Positions 11,632-21,321 of a stretch of 64,000 nucleotides of DNA are shown in pieces. The position numbers and the translations under genes are program-made. Numbering within the stretch: position 1 is the stretch's first letter; each line of letters opens with the position of its first letter. Location: positions 806,001 through 870,000 of the forward strand of contig NZ_CP048635.1 in assembly GCF_010669145.1 (NCBI RefSeq), given 5' to 3'. The notes beneath the pieces are model-generated. The model was not told the DNA's origin, made no database searches, and saw only the letters and a list, made by a program, of their open reading frames with translations. The stretch is from Rhizobium oryzihabitans (lineage in GTDB: Bacteria > Pseudomonadota > Alphaproteobacteria > Rhizobiales > Rhizobiaceae).

Positions 11632-11793
11632 CGCCGGTCTCTCCTTGGAATTTCAATAACGTTGCCAGACACTAACTGATCGCGGTTAATAGCCGGCAAA
11701 CGCTTATGGTTAACAGAAAGGAAATGTCCCACTTTTTTGCTCCCTCACAACAGTTTGCGGCAAGAAAGAGGCGCATTCCCGCATGGCATGCAT

Positions 11794-11830
11794 AAAACAT
11801 GACGGCGCCGGATATTCCGGCGCCGTCATG
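11794..11830 (-). terminator. Terminator after tolB with 15-bp perfect stem
   Basis: Perfect inverted repeat, CATGACGGCGCCGGA paired with its complement around a 3-nt loop, followed on the minus strand by TTTTATG. It lies 10 nt past the tolB stop. The stem is very strong but the T-run short, so it may mainly protect the mRNA 3' end. Confidence 0.65.
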
Positions 11831-11839
11831 ACAGTCATA

Positions 11840-13147
11840 TCAGTCCAGAAGCGGCGACCATGCCGGGTCCGAAGCAAAGGTCGGCGTCTTGATGAGCTGT
11901 TCGTTATAGCCCGTCAGGTCGATCGAATAGAGCTGCGGACCGCCGGCACCGGCGTTCTGACGGAAGAACATCAGCACGCGGCCGTTCGGCGCCCAGGTCG
12001 GGCCTTCATTGTGGAAGCCACTGGTCAGAATGCGCTCGCCCGAACCGTCGGTCTTCATCACGCCGATCGAGAACTTGCCGCCGGACTGTTTGGTGAAGGC
12101 GATCAGATCGCCGCGCGGCGACCATACCGGCGTGGAATAGGACCCATCGCCGAAGGAGAGGCGCTGCTGGCCGGAGCCATCGGCATTCATTACGTAGATC
12201 TGCTGACGGCCGCCGCGGTCGCTTTCAAAGGCGACACGCTGCCCATCCGGGGAGAATGATGGCGCCGTATCGATCGCGGACGTGTTCGTCAGCCGCGTCG
12301 TGGTGCGCGAGCGCAGGTCCATGGTGTAGATATTGGCGTTGCCGTCCTGCTGGAGGCTCATGATCACCTTCTGGCCATCCGGCGAGAAGCGCGGCGAGAA
12401 GGTCATGCCGGGGAAGTTGCCGACCACTTCGCGCTGTCCCGTTTCCAGCTGCAGCAGGTAAACGCGCGGCTGCTGGCCCTCAAAGGACATATAGGTCACT
12501 TCCTGACGGTTCGGCGAGAAACGCGGCGTCAGAACGATGTCATTGGAATTGGTGAGGTTACGGACGTTGAAACCGTCCTGGTCCATGATCGACAGCTGGC
12601 GCTTGCGGGCCGTCTTCGGGCCGCTTTCGGAGACGAAGACAACGCGTGTGTCGAAGTAACCCTTTTCACCGGTGATGCGCTCATAGATGGCATCCGCGAT
12701 GATATGGGCGACACGACGCCAGTTTTCCGGCTGGGTGAAGAACTGCTGGCCGGTCATCTGCTGGCCTGCGAAAGTATCCCACAGGCGGAACTCGGCGCGC
12801 AGGCGGCCATCGCTTTCGCGTGTCACGCGGCCGGTCACAAGCGCCTGGGCGTTGATGACCTTCCAGTCTTCAAAACGCGGCTGCTGATCCGGGCTGGTAA
12901 TCTTTTCGATGAAGGCGCTCTTGTTGACCGGCGCGAAAAGACCGGAGCGCTGCAGATCGGCGGCGATGACGGCCGAGACCTGTGCACCGATGCCGTCACC
13001 CGACATGAAGTCGGTGATGGCGATGGGCAAGGGCTCGACGTTACCCTTGTTGATGTTGATTTCCACCCGCGCAAAAGCCGGTGCGGAGAAAACCGACATG
13101 AGGGCCGCGACAGCGAGCACCAGCCGGATCGGCGAAAATATTTTCAT
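11840..13147 (-). CDS. tolB: Tol-Pal system periplasmic protein TolB
   Basis: Periplasmic partner of Pal and TolA. 435 aa: a signal peptide ending APAFA-R near residue 26, an N-terminal alpha/beta domain, and a six-bladed beta-propeller from about residue 190 with repeated WSPRG, FSPDG and RFSPDGQ elements. I chose the ATG at 13147 because it begins the signal peptide directly and has GAAAGG upstream. An ATG at 13171 overlaps the tolA stop (ATGA) and would add eight residues. Operon tolQ-tolR-tolA-tolB. Confidence 0.95.
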   Translation of the reverse strand: MKIFSPIRLVLAVAALMSVFSAPAFARVEININKGNVEPLPIAITDFMSGDGIGAQVSAVIAADLQRSGLFAPVNKSAFIEKITSPDQQPRFEDWKVINAQALVTGRVTRESDGRLRAEFRLWDTFAGQQMTGQQFFTQPENWRRVAHIIADAIYERITGEKGYFDTRVVFVSESGPKTARKRQLSIMDQDGFNVRNLTNSNDIVLTPRFSPNRQEVTYMSFEGQQPRVYLLQLETGQREVVGNFPGMTFSPRFSPDGQKVIMSLQQDGNANIYTMDLRSRTTTRLTNTSAIDTAPSFSPDGQRVAFESDRGGRQQIYVMNADGSGQQRLSFGDGSYSTPVWSPRGDLIAFTKQSGGKFSIGVMKTDGSGERILTSGFHNEGPTWAPNGRVLMFFRQNAGAGGPQLYSIDLTGYNEQLIKTPTFASDPAWSPLLD

Positions 13148-13167
13148 GTTGCCAGGCCTTTCAGCAT

Positions 13168-14336
13168 TCATAGCAATTCACTGGGATCGAAGTTCACAAC
13201 GACTTCGTTCCATGCGTCATATTTGTCGGCAGGAAGGTTGGTGAACGGAGCGGAACGCATGATGGCGCGATAGGCTCCGCCGGAAAGAGCACGGCGCGTT
13301 CCTTCGGAACCACCCGTTGCCTCGATCTCGGGACGGCCGATGATGGTTCCATCACGGTCGAGCTTCATGGTGACCCGAACGCGAACGTCCGAGGCATCCG
13401 CCATGCCGGGAATGATCTGCCAGTTCTTCTGGATCGCGCCACGCAGCGCATCCATTTCCGTCTGGCTGAGCGTCGAACCGCCCGTCGTTTTCTTGCCGCC
13501 AAGCGAAGCGGTTTGCGTCGACCGCTTCGCGCCGCCACCGGAGGGCGCCTGCTTGTTCAACAGGGCGGCAACATCGTCGGCGTTGAAATCGCTTTCCTTG
13601 GACGAAGCGGATTTCGCCGTCTCCTGCTTCTTCTCGCCCGGCTTCTTGTCGGAAGGCTTGTCGGTGGACTTTGCCTGATCGGGCTTGGTCTCCGCCGGTT
13701 TTTCAGCGGGCTTCTGCTCGGCAGGCTTGGTTTCAGCCTGCTTCGGCTCTTCCGGCTTCGGCGGTTCGGGGCGGGAGTTCGGGCGCGGCACGTTCTGCGG
13801 CACGGGGATTTCGGCCGGCTCCTGCGCGGCCGGCGGCGGTTCTTCCGCCTTGGTTTCCTGCGGCGGCGGCTCCGTCTTCGGCTGCGGCGCAATTTCAGGC
13901 TTGGTTTGCGGCAAGGCAGCCATTTCCTGCGGTTTGGGAGCCGAGGTCTCTTCCTTGACGATTTCCTTCACCTCGTTCGCCTTGGTGTCGACGACCGGTT
14001 GCGGTTTTTCCTGCTTTGGCGGGCGGCGGCGCTGATATTGTCGTTGGGCTTGGTGGTCGGCGTCGGCGGCGCGTCAAGATCGGCCGTGTTGTTGCCGACA
14101 TTCTGGGCGTTCTCGACGATATCCGGACGCGTGGTCGGAACAGGTGCCGACTTCTCCGCTTTCGGAGCGTTCTTATCGCCCTGCTGAATCTGGCTCAGTT
14201 CCTCAATGGGCACCAGTTCCACCGGCAAGGCCTCGGCCTGCGACACGTCGAGCGGTTCCGGCGAGCCCAGGGAAACGAGGGCGAAAGCCAGAAGCGACGC
14301 ATGCACGATCGCGGATGTGGTGATGCTGCCCTTCAT
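13168..14336 (-). pseudogene. tolA: TolA energy-transducing protein, frameshifted as sequenced
   Basis: TolA spans the periplasm from the inner-membrane TolQR motor to Pal/TolB. Codons 1-105 (from 14336) give a single N-terminal TM helix (about residues 7-25) and a Pro-rich start. The frame then breaks in a GCC-GCC-GCC-CGC stretch. The continuation is one frame over: PPKQEKPQPVVDTKANEVKE, a long Pro/Lys/Glu-rich stalk, and a C-terminal TolA/TonB-like domain (SQTEMDALRGAIQKNWQI onward). One extra C in the CCC run at 14023-14021 restores an open frame of about 390 codons. The true gene is probably intact and this sequence in error. Confidence 0.8.
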
Positions 14337-14345
14337 CGTTCTACG

Positions 14346-14807
14346 TCAATTGTCCTGTTTCTGCTGGGTCACAAGGCCGATATTCTTGAAGCCCGCCGCC
14401 TGGATACGCGCCATCACATCAGCAACGACGCCGTATGCGGCAACGGAATCCGCGCGCACGAAGATACGTTCGTTATAACCAGTCGTGGCAATTGCCTGCA
14501 GCTTGTCGGCAACCTCAGCCGCCTGGATTTCCGTTTCCTGCAAATGGATCTGGCCATTGGCATTGACGGAGATCGTGATCGGCTGCGTGTCCGAATTCAG
14601 AGCATTGGCGGATGTCTGCGGCAGATCGATCGGCACGCCGACCGTCATCATAGGAGCTGCCACCATGAAGATGATGAGCAGCACGAGCATGACGTCGACC
14701 AGCGGCGTCACGTTGATCTCGCTGATCGCACCGCCTTTGCGCCGTCCGCCGCGCCCACCCCGGCGTCCACCGGAACCACCGCCGCTGCCACCTGCTGACA
14801 TACCCAT
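14346..14807 (-). CDS. tolR: Tol-Pal system protein TolR (ExbD family)
   Basis: Inner-membrane subunit that uses proton flow with TolQ to energise TolA. 153 aa: a Gly/Arg-rich N-terminus, a single TM helix at about 36-54 carrying the proton-path aspartate (VTPLVDVMLVLL, Asp38), and a periplasmic ExbD domain. GGAG lies 8 nt before the ATG. It lies between tolQ (59 nt) and tolA (9 nt). Confidence 0.96.
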   Translation of the reverse strand: MGMSAGGSGGGSGGRRGGRGGRRKGGAISEINVTPLVDVMLVLLIIFMVAAPMMTVGVPIDLPQTSANALNSDTQPITISVNANGQIHLQETEIQAAEVADKLQAIATTGYNERIFVRADSVAAYGVVADVMARIQAAGFKNIGLVTQQKQDN

Positions 14808-14866
14808 ATCATTTACTCCATTTTGCCTTGCGGCAAATTACTGCACGGCATGTAATTTGGGGCCGC

Positions 14867-15586
14867 TTACTGGGCGGCCTGCCGTGTCTGAAGTTTTTCA
14901 TCGATCTGGCGCGACAGGATCGCGGAGAACTCGTCGGCGAAACCTTCCATACGAGCGGAAAGCTTGTGCGCGTCGGCCGTGAACTTGTTGTAGGCAATAA
15001 CCGCCGGAATAGCCGCAACAAGGCCGATAGCCGTTGCCAGAAGCGCTTCGGCGATACCCGGAGCCACGACCGCGAGGTTGGTGGACTTCGAACCGGCAAT
15101 CGCCTGGAACGAGGTCATGATACCGACAACCGTACCGAAAAGACCGATAAAGGGACCGGCCGAACCGATGGTGGCGAGCGATCCGAGACGAGCCTCGTAT
15201 TGTTCGCCTTCACGCGCGATCGTCACATCCATCGCCCGGTCGATACGCATCTGCAGACCGATGGGCGAACGCGCGCCGCGTTCGAAAGATTTCTTCCATT
15301 CCCGCATGGCGGAAACGAAAATTGCTGCCAGACCGCCATTCTGGCGTTCCGCCAGCGTGCGATAAAGCTCCTCGAGCGACTGGCCCGACCAGAAGACCTG
15401 TTCGAACTGGTCGAACTGGCGCTTTGCCTTGCCGAAGCTCACATATTTGTCAAAGACGATCGCCCACGTCCAGACCGAGGCGGCGATAAGTCCGATCATC
15501 ACGAGCTTCACGATGAGGCCCGCCTGCATAAACAGTGCCCAGAGACTTACATCGTGCGTCGCCGCTGCCAAACCTGCCTGTTCCAT
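14867..15586 (-). CDS. tolQ: Tol-Pal system protein TolQ (MotA/ExbB family)
   Basis: Proton-channel subunit of the Tol-Pal motor. 239 aa from the ATG at 15586. TM1 is at about residues 19-40; the large cytoplasmic loop contains the YEARLGSLATIGSAGPFIGLFGT family core, leading into TM2 and TM3 (AEALLATAIGLVAAIPAVIAY). Upstream in-frame codons to 15724 lack family similarity and were rejected. First gene of tolQRAB; the 261-nt space before it to ybgC probably holds the operon promoter, though I see no clear box. Confidence 0.96.
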   Translation of the reverse strand: MEQAGLAAATHDVSLWALFMQAGLIVKLVMIGLIAASVWTWAIVFDKYVSFGKAKRQFDQFEQVFWSGQSLEELYRTLAERQNGGLAAIFVSAMREWKKSFERGARSPIGLQMRIDRAMDVTIAREGEQYEARLGSLATIGSAGPFIGLFGTVVGIMTSFQAIAGSKSTNLAVVAPGIAEALLATAIGLVAAIPAVIAYNKFTADAHKLSARMEGFADEFSAILSRQIDEKLQTRQAAQ

Positions 15587-15847
15587 AAATATCCAATCCC
15601 CGAATCCAAACGCCCGGTACGGGACCGGGCGATTCAAACGCGTGTTAACGCTCGAAGTCATGCGGCAACAGCCGATAACCCCTTTGCCATACCCCGATAC
15701 TTGCCAGTAAGCCTTACTTGCCAATAAATTTGGTGAAAGGAAGGCGTGCGCCGCACAAATGCCAGTTGCTAAAGTAAGACACCATTATGGTTAAAGGAGT
15801 GTTACAACCGCGCCACGCTTGACGGATTTACTGGACCGGGCCGTCAA

Positions 15848-16288
15848 TTACTTCAGGAATTTTTCCGCAACCGTCTCCGGAAGGCGCCTTGGCCGGCCAC
15901 TGGCATTGATGACGGCGATGATGACCTTGGCGGCAACCAGCAGCGTTTCACCGCGCCGGATTTCCTGATTAAGCACCATTTTCGCACCGCCGGCCTTTTC
16001 GGTCACGGTGGTGATCGTCAACACATCATCCATCCGCGCCGGGGTCTTGAAATCGATCTCCATGCGATGAACGACGAAGACAAGACCCTCCTCGTCGGCG
16101 GTCAGAAGCGCGCTTTGTTCGCAGCCGAGGCAACGCAGGTAATCGGTGCGCCCGCGCTCAAGAAAATGCAGATACCTTGCGTGATAAACCAGGCCGGAAA
16201 AATCCGTGTCCTCATAATACACGCGTTGCGTCAGGCGGTGCCCATGTTCGATGAGTTCGCCTGAAAGCGAAACCAAAAGCTCGCTCAT
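15848..16288 (-). CDS. ybgC: Tol-Pal associated acyl-CoA thioesterase YbgC
   Basis: Cytoplasmic hot-dog fold thioesterase of the 4-hydroxybenzoyl-CoA thioesterase class, commonly encoded next to tolQ. 146 aa with the active-site motif YYEDTDFSGLVYHARYL near residues 24-40, which carries the catalytic Asp. Its ATG overlaps the stop of the upstream Nudix gene by 4 nt (ATGA), so translation is probably coupled. Its envelope role in E. coli is in phospholipid metabolism and is not settled. Confidence 0.93.
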   Translation of the reverse strand: MSELLVSLSGELIEHGHRLTQRVYYEDTDFSGLVYHARYLHFLERGRTDYLRCLGCEQSALLTADEEGLVFVVHRMEIDFKTPARMDDVLTITTVTEKAGGAKMVLNQEIRRGETLLVAAKVIIAVINASGRPRRLPETVAEKFLK

Positions 16289-16821
16289 ACTGTCTCCTTG
16301 GAAAGTTCGGCCGCACCTGAACGACCTTCATGGACGATAAGATGCTCGTGGCGCTGAGGCAGCGTCGCTACGCGCTCCGCAATGAAACGGGGCCTTAGAT
16401 CATGCTCCAGCAGGGCGGAGGGTTGCGCAGGCAGCCAGCGGAACTCCACCTCGACGCCATCCAGCACCCGATGCACGATATCGCTTTCATGGAAGGGGAA
16501 AGGCTGGCGAAGCGAAACCAGATAATAAAACGCCAGCTCATGGGCGGCATATCCGTCATAGGCGAAAAAATTCTCGGCCGACCAGAGAAGACGCTCGACG
16601 GTGCAATCCCGGTCAAGCTCCTCGCCGATCTCGCGGATGATGGTTTGCTGCGAGCTTTCGCCGATTTCCGCTCGTCCACCCGGCAAGGCCCAATAGATGT
16701 CCTGCGTGCCGCGCTGGACGAGAACATGATCGTTCTGAAAAATCAGCGCGGCCACACGCATGCTGAAAAGCTGCGGTTTCCGGTCAAGCCGGATCATGTG
16801 ACGGTCAGGGGCAGAAGTCAT
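16285..16821 (-). CDS. Nudix hydrolase (first of tandem pair)
   Basis: A 178-aa Nudix-fold protein. The Nudix box begins GRAEIGESSQQTIIREIGEE and keeps the G-x5-E-x7-RE-x2-EE metal ligands, but has Asp where the consensus has the late Gly (EELDRD instead of EELGU). Nudix enzymes cleave nucleoside diphosphates linked to another group; the substrate cannot be told from sequence. It overlaps both neighbours by 4 nt and is similar along its length (NFFAYDGYAAHELAFYYL) to the next gene upstream (NFFHYEGKDWHELGFYYL), so the two are probably a tandem duplication. Confidence 0.88.
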   Translation of the reverse strand: MTSAPDRHMIRLDRKPQLFSMRVAALIFQNDHVLVQRGTQDIYWALPGGRAEIGESSQQTIIREIGEELDRDCTVERLLWSAENFFAYDGYAAHELAFYYLVSLRQPFPFHESDIVHRVLDGVEVEFRWLPAQPSALLEHDLRPRFIAERVATLPQRHEHLIVHEGRSGAAELSKETV

Positions 16822-17345
16822 TTATCGTCCAGGTCGCCATCATACCAGACGAGATGTCTTGTGGTCTGCGGCAGGTGCTCTATTTCGTCGGCGATGAAAT
16901 AGGGCGGAATATCGAGTTCCGTCAATGCCTGCCGGGTCGCGGCGACCCAGCGGAACTCCAGTTCGTTGTCACCATCCTGAACGCGGTGGATGATGTCCGT
17001 CGGATGAAAGGCGAATGTCTCCGGCAAATCCATCAGGTAATAGAAACCGAGTTCGTGCCAGTCCTTGCCCTCGTAATGGAAAAAATTCTCGACCGCCCAT
17101 AAAAGCCGCCCGACCCTGGCCTCAACGCCAAGCTCTTCCACCATCTCGCGGGCCAGCGTTTCTTCGGAGCGTTCGCCCATTTCGGCGCGACCACCAGGAA
17201 ATGTCCAGAATTTCTCATGCGATGCCCGGTGCACCAGCACGTGGCCATCACGAAACGCCAGCCCCGCAACGCGCATCTGGAAAATGCGCTTCGGCTTGAA
17301 CTTCATGCGGATGCGGGTGTCCTGCGTCTTGCTATCGTGCGTCAT
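16818..17345 (-). CDS. Nudix hydrolase (second of tandem pair)
   Basis: A 175-aa Nudix protein with a complete Nudix box (GRAEMGERSEETLAREMVEE followed by LGV). I placed the start at 17345 because that ATG overlaps the stop of the dinB-like gene in an ATGA, the pattern used by its neighbours; an ATG 15 codons upstream has no better support. It resembles the adjacent Nudix gene along most of its length. Substrate unknown. Confidence 0.88.
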   Translation of the reverse strand: MTHDSKTQDTRIRMKFKPKRIFQMRVAGLAFRDGHVLVHRASHEKFWTFPGGRAEMGERSEETLAREMVEELGVEARVGRLLWAVENFFHYEGKDWHELGFYYLMDLPETFAFHPTDIIHRVQDGDNELEFRWVAATRQALTELDIPPYFIADEIEHLPQTTRHLVWYDGDLDDK

Positions 17346-17923
17346 TGTCTGGACCTGCGGGCTGGAAACATCAAATCGGTTTCCGTCCACCCTAGCGCAT
17401 CCATCTCTTCTTTTCTTGCATTTGCGTCATCACCCACGATGAATTCATCCAGTTGCGGCGGCTTGATCGTGGCGCCGGACAACATGGCATGCGCCTGCCC
17501 GCGATGATGCGTCTGGTGCTGGAAGAGATGGGTGAGAATATCGTCGCAGCGATCCTGCTGGATGCGCGTGCCGCGATGGATATTGACGGTTGCGGCAAGG
17601 CCGTCTTCCTCTAGCCCGTCGACAAATGCGATCAGCACCTCGTCAAGTTCCGCCTGGGCGCGCCGCAACTCCGCCATGGTCTCCAAAGGCTCCTCTTTCG
17701 CAAAGGCGGCAAGCCCGAGCGTTCCGCCCTTGACGGCATCGATATAAAAACGATCGACGGTATAGATGTGGTTCAGCGTCGCCCGAATGGTGGGAAAAAA
17801 GCTGACCCGAGAGGCGACGAATTCCTCCTGCGAAAGCTGGAGACAGGCATGATGCAGCCGGAAATTGGCGAGCCGGTTGTTGCGTGCGAGTTTGCGAAAG
17901 ACCCGTAGCGGATCGTAAGACAT
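17342..17923 (-). CDS. DinB-family protein
   Basis: A 193-aa four-helix-bundle protein of the DinB/YfiT-like superfamily, whose members usually bind a metal through three histidines. Candidate ligands are in LNHIYTVDRFY and in the C-terminal THLFQHQTHHRGQAHAML, the family's typical H-x3-H pattern. Start MSYDPLRVF at 17923 with GGAGG ideally placed. Some DinB relatives act as thiol-S-transferases; the substrate here is unknown. First gene of the overlapping dinB-nudix-nudix-ybgC series. Confidence 0.87.
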   Translation of the reverse strand: MSYDPLRVFRKLARNNRLANFRLHHACLQLSQEEFVASRVSFFPTIRATLNHIYTVDRFYIDAVKGGTLGLAAFAKEEPLETMAELRRAQAELDEVLIAFVDGLEEDGLAATVNIHRGTRIQQDRCDDILTHLFQHQTHHRGQAHAMLSGATIKPPQLDEFIVGDDANARKEEMDALGWTETDLMFPARRSRQ

Positions 17924-17987
17924 CGTGATCCTCCATAGACGCCGAAGGCCGGCGTCGTTCAATCGGTGAACTTTCGCGCCGTCTTCC

Positions 17988-18902
17988 TCAGGCCGATGCT
18001 CCAAGATCAACGACCACGATTTCCGGCGGAACGCCAAAGCGGACGGGCGCAATGGAGCAACCAAGGCCACCCGAGATAATCAGGTTGCGATCGTCCTCTA
18101 CCACATGCCCGTAGGCATAACGATTGCCATAGCGCGACGGTACCACGGGCGAACGTCCAAAAAGCCGTATTTGTCCGCCATGGGTATGCCCGGACAACGT
18201 CAAGGCCACGCGGGGAGGCACCTTGGGAAAGACATCCGGTTCATGCGCCATAAGGATCACTGGCGCTTCGTCCGTCACCTGCGCGAGCGTGCCGTCGAGA
18301 TCGTCCAGTCCGCGCACACTTCGGCGATCCCATTTTTTCCCCGGCAACAATGCAAGCTGGTCCTCCAGTCCGGCAATCCAGAAGCCTTGGCCATTCTTCT
18401 CCAGCCGCAAGACACGATTGGCGTAGACGGCAATGCCGACATCGGCAAGCGCCTTGTGGCCGAACGTTTCACCGCCACCGGCCTTCTGTGCGGACCGGTC
18501 TTCCCACCAGTCATGATTACCCATGATCGCGTGAACACCGAGGGGTGCTTTCAATACCGCAAGAGCTTTCGACCAATCTTTTGAATGGACATAACTCGTC
18601 ACGAGATTCATACCAGCGGTATAGTCACCGAGCAGCAGCATTACGTCGCCGTCGAGACTGTTGGCATGATTGCAAATCGTGGCAATTCGGGCGGCAGACA
18701 TCCACGGCTCGCAGGCGTGAATATCGGCAAGCACCACCAACCGCAATTTGAGACCCGGCGGCCAGCCGGGCGGCGTCAGCGCATAACGGGTCACGTTAAG
18801 CCGTACAAGCGGTTCAAAGCCGAAAGCATAAGAACCGAGCGCCATGGCGCCAACAAACCCTCCCCAAGGACCTTCAGAAAGGCGCGGCGAGAAATCAATC
18901 AA
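17988..18902 (-). CDS. Metallophosphoesterase (YkuE/YaeI-like)
   Basis: A 304-aa calcineurin-like phosphoesterase with the full set of metal motifs in order: [31 protein letters not shown] and SGHTHGGQ. An N-terminal hydrophobic stretch (about residues 14-30) may anchor it to the membrane, as in YkuE-like lipid A or UDP-sugar phosphoesterases. The start is probably TTG at 18902, overlapping the ruvB stop (TTGA) behind GAGGAAG; an ATG at codon 20 is the alternative. Substrate not determinable. Confidence 0.87.
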   Translation of the reverse strand: MIDFSPRLSEGPWGGFVGAMALGSYAFGFEPLVRLNVTRYALTPPGWPPGLKLRLVVLADIHACEPWMSAARIATICNHANSLDGDVMLLLGDYTAGMNLVTSYVHSKDWSKALAVLKAPLGVHAIMGNHDWWEDRSAQKAGGGETFGHKALADVGIAVYANRVLRLEKNGQGFWIAGLEDQLALLPGKKWDRRSVRGLDDLDGTLAQVTDEAPVILMAHEPDVFPKVPPRVALTLSGHTHGGQIRLFGRSPVVPSRYGNRYAYGHVVEDDRNLIISGGLGCSIAPVRFGVPPEIVVVDLGASA

Positions 18903-19939
18903 TCTTCCTCCAGCGTCAGCCGGAACTGCGCCGCCTCGAGATCCTTCGGCGGCTGCATGCCCAGGTGCTTCCAGGCCGTGCCGGTCAGAATACGGCCGCG
19001 TGGCGTGCGCTGGATGAAACCCTGCTGGATCATATAGGGTTCGATAATGTCCTCGATCGCGTCACGCGGCTCCGACAGGCCGGCGGCGATGGTTTCTATC
19101 CCGACCGGACCACCGCCGAAGTTGACCGCGATCATGGTCAAATAGCGCATGTCCAGCTGGTCGAGACCCATTTTGTCGACCAGCAGTCGCGTCAAAGCCT
19201 CATCGGCGATCTCGCGCGTGACGGCTTCCGCCCGCGCCACCTCGGCGAAATCGCGCACACGGCGCAAAAGCCGCCCCGCAATACGCGGCGTGCCGCGTGC
19301 GCGCCGTGCCACCTCGCGCGCGCCCTCGTCGGTCATGTTAAGCCCCATCAGCCGCGCACCGCGTCTAACGATGAGCTCCAGCTCATCGACAGTGTAGAAG
19401 GCCAGCCGGACGGGAATTCCGAAACGGTCGCGCAGCGGCGTCGTCAACAGGCCAAGACGGGTCGTCGCGGCGACAAGGGTGAATTTGGAGAGATCGATCT
19501 TCACCGAGCGGGCCGCCGGCCCCTCACCGATGATGAGATCGAGCTGGAAATCCTCCATCGCCGGGTAGAGAATTTCCTCCACCGCCGGGTTGAGACGGTG
19601 GATTTCATCGATGAAGAGGACGTCGCGCTCTTCGAGATTGGTTAGGAGTGCCGCGAGATCGCCCGCCTTGGCGATGACCGGTCCGGAGGTGGACTTGAAG
19701 TTGACGCCGAGCTCCTTTGCCATGATCTGGGCCAGCGTGGTCTTGCCGAGACCGGGCGGCCCCACGAACAGCACATGGTCGAGCGCCTCGCCACGGTTCT
19801 TGGCCGCCTCGATAAACACCTTGAGATTGGCGCGCGCCTCCGCCTGGCCGGTGAAATCGTCCAGCGACTGCGGACGCATGGTGGTGTCGACATCTTCACC
19901 GCGCTTTTCGGGGGTGATCAGCCTTGCCGCATCGCTCAT
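18899..19939 (-). CDS. ruvB: Holliday junction branch migration helicase RuvB
   Basis: AAA+ motor that drives branch migration of Holliday junctions with RuvA. 346 aa, normal length: Walker A GPPGLGKT near residue 62, Walker B FIDEIHRL, a sensor/arginine-finger region (LRDRFGIP), and a C-terminal winged helix ([10 protein letters not shown]). Its ATG overlaps the stop of a VapC-type toxin gene by 4 nt, so ruvB translation may be coupled to that gene rather than to ruvA. Confidence 0.97.
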   Translation of the reverse strand: MSDAARLITPEKRGEDVDTTMRPQSLDDFTGQAEARANLKVFIEAAKNRGEALDHVLFVGPPGLGKTTLAQIMAKELGVNFKSTSGPVIAKAGDLAALLTNLEERDVLFIDEIHRLNPAVEEILYPAMEDFQLDLIIGEGPAARSVKIDLSKFTLVAATTRLGLLTTPLRDRFGIPVRLAFYTVDELELIVRRGARLMGLNMTDEGAREVARRARGTPRIAGRLLRRVRDFAEVARAEAVTREIADEALTRLLVDKMGLDQLDMRYLTMIAVNFGGGPVGIETIAAGLSEPRDAIEDIIEPYMIQQGFIQRTPRGRILTGTAWKHLGMQPPKDLEAAQFRLTLEED

Positions 19940-20343
19940 GTCAGAAGTTCCATTCCGGGCAGCTTGCGAGCAGCTTTTTTGTCAAACGTATATGTCGCCA
20001 CGCAGCCATTGACCCTGTTGCTTTCCGATACAATCGCGTCGGAAAAATCCGCATTTGTATTCCGGCATATGTCGATGGCATTGCCAATCGCCTCATAGTC
20101 CGGAATTTCCAGTTCCCGCCGCTCGAGCATAAGCTGGAAAAACTCCAGAACAGCGCTTTTGGGATAACCGTAAAACTGACCAAGAACCCACGCCGTCTCC
20201 AAAATCACAGCAAGGTTTACAAGCAGGGTTTCACCATCCTCAAGCCGTGCAAGAAGACGCTTCACCGTTTCTTTTTGTTCAACATCGTCATCTACCACGA
20301 TACGCAGCAGAATATTCGTGTCTATTCCGAAACGGCTGGTCAT
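19936..20343 (-). CDS. PIN-domain ribonuclease toxin (VapC type)
   Basis: A 135-aa PIN-domain protein, probably the RNase toxin of a type II pair. The acidic active-site residues are visible: Asp8 ([10 protein letters not shown]), Glu49 (VILETAWVL), Asp99/Asp102 (NADFSDAIV) and Asp121. It overlaps its antitoxin gene upstream and ruvB downstream by 4 nt each. VapC toxins usually cut tRNA or rRNA; the target is unknown. The insertion between ruvA and ruvB is unusual because these two are normally adjacent. Confidence 0.88.
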   Translation of the reverse strand: MTSRFGIDTNILLRIVVDDDVEQKETVKRLLARLEDGETLLVNLAVILETAWVLGQFYGYPKSAVLEFFQLMLERRELEIPDYEAIGNAIDICRNTNADFSDAIVSESNRVNGCVATYTFDKKAARKLPGMELLT

Positions 20344-20618
20344 TCCTCTTCCGTCTTACCCGTGGAACGCTTGTACCGCGCAACGGCTCCCTCACCAATC
20401 GCATCATTCATCTGCTCGACGGTAAGCTTTTTGCCATTCGGAGGTTTACCGAGAATTCCGGCCAGATCGGCAAGAGATTTATTGCGAGGGATAACGATCA
20501 TCTCCCCGTTACGAACCCAGGCGTAACATTTGTCGCCAGGCTTGATTTTCAATTGTTCGCGCACGTTTTTAGGAACTGTCATTTGCCCTTTGGAGGTGAT
20601 TGTCACCTGAAAGCCCAT
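20340..20618 (-). CDS. AbrB/SpoVT-type antitoxin (VapB type)
   Basis: A 92-aa protein whose first ~47 residues form a swapped-hairpin AbrB domain (VTITSKGQMTVPKNVREQL, then IKPGDK). The C-terminal part is charged and probably wraps the toxin. It should neutralise the PIN protein encoded immediately downstream (4-nt ATGA overlap) and repress the pair. It starts 54 nt after the ruvA stop; a separate promoter could fit in this gap but none is evident. Confidence 0.88.
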   Translation of the reverse strand: MGFQVTITSKGQMTVPKNVREQLKIKPGDKCYAWVRNGEMIVIPRNKSLADLAGILGKPPNGKKLTVEQMNDAIGEGAVARYKRSTGKTEEE

Positions 20619-20672
20619 GCTGCTGTCCTTTCTTACTTTTCACCTATCGTAAGGAATCTAGCATTAAGCGCA

Positions 20673-21290
20673 TCAACGTGAAAGCTCCTTCAGGCCGAGA
20701 CGGATGAGCTTGGCGCTGTCGCCACCCTCCCCGCCATTCTTCAGCGCGGCGGCAACCGCATTGGCGGCCTGGTCGCGTGAATAGCCGAGATTGGTGAGTG
20801 CGGAAACGGCATCCGCCACCGGCGCGGATGCGACGCCTTCGCCAAGCTCCTGCTTGAGGCCGATCGAGGCGGAGGCCTCTCCCGCAAAGGCGGGCGCCTT
20901 GTTGCGAAGCTCGGTCACGAGGCGCACCGCCACCTTTGGCCCGACGCCGGGCGCGCGTGAGATCATCACCTTGTCCTGTAGCGCAATGGCATTGGCCAGT
21001 TCGGAGGGCGACAGCGTGGAAAGAACGGCCAAGGCCACTTTCGAACCCACACCCTGCACGCTCTGCAGCAGGTTGAACCATTCCCGCTCCAGCGCCGAGA
21101 GAAAACCGAAGAGCTTCAGCTGGTCCTCACGCACATAGGTTTCGATGAACAGCACCACCGCCTCACCGACGGAGCCGATTTTCGACAGCGTGCGGGCCGA
21201 ACAATAGGCGACATAACAAACGCCATGCACATCCACCAGCACGTAATCCGCGCCGATTTCCTCGATGCTGCCTTTCAGTTTTCCGATCAT
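20673..21290 (-). CDS. ruvA: Holliday junction DNA helicase subunit RuvA
   Basis: Tetrameric junction-binding protein that recruits RuvB. 205 aa: an OB-fold N-terminus ([20 protein letters not shown]), two helix-hairpin-helix motifs in the middle ([13 protein letters not shown] and [13 protein letters not shown]) and a C-terminal RuvB-binding domain ([14 protein letters not shown]). It lies 31 nt after ruvC. Confidence 0.97.
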   Translation of the reverse strand: MIGKLKGSIEEIGADYVLVDVHGVCYVAYCSARTLSKIGSVGEAVVLFIETYVREDQLKLFGFLSALEREWFNLLQSVQGVGSKVALAVLSTLSPSELANAIALQDKVMISRAPGVGPKVAVRLVTELRNKAPAFAGEASASIGLKQELGEGVASAPVADAVSALTNLGYSRDQAANAVAAALKNGGEGGDSAKLIRLGLKELSR

Positions 21291-21321
21291 GATGCCGCCC
21301 GCTGCAATGAGACTTTATATA

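Noticed and set aside
10813..14023. Programmed frameshifting in cpoB and tolA
   Set aside because: No known slippery heptamer, no downstream pseudoknot seen, and neither family is known to use frameshifting.
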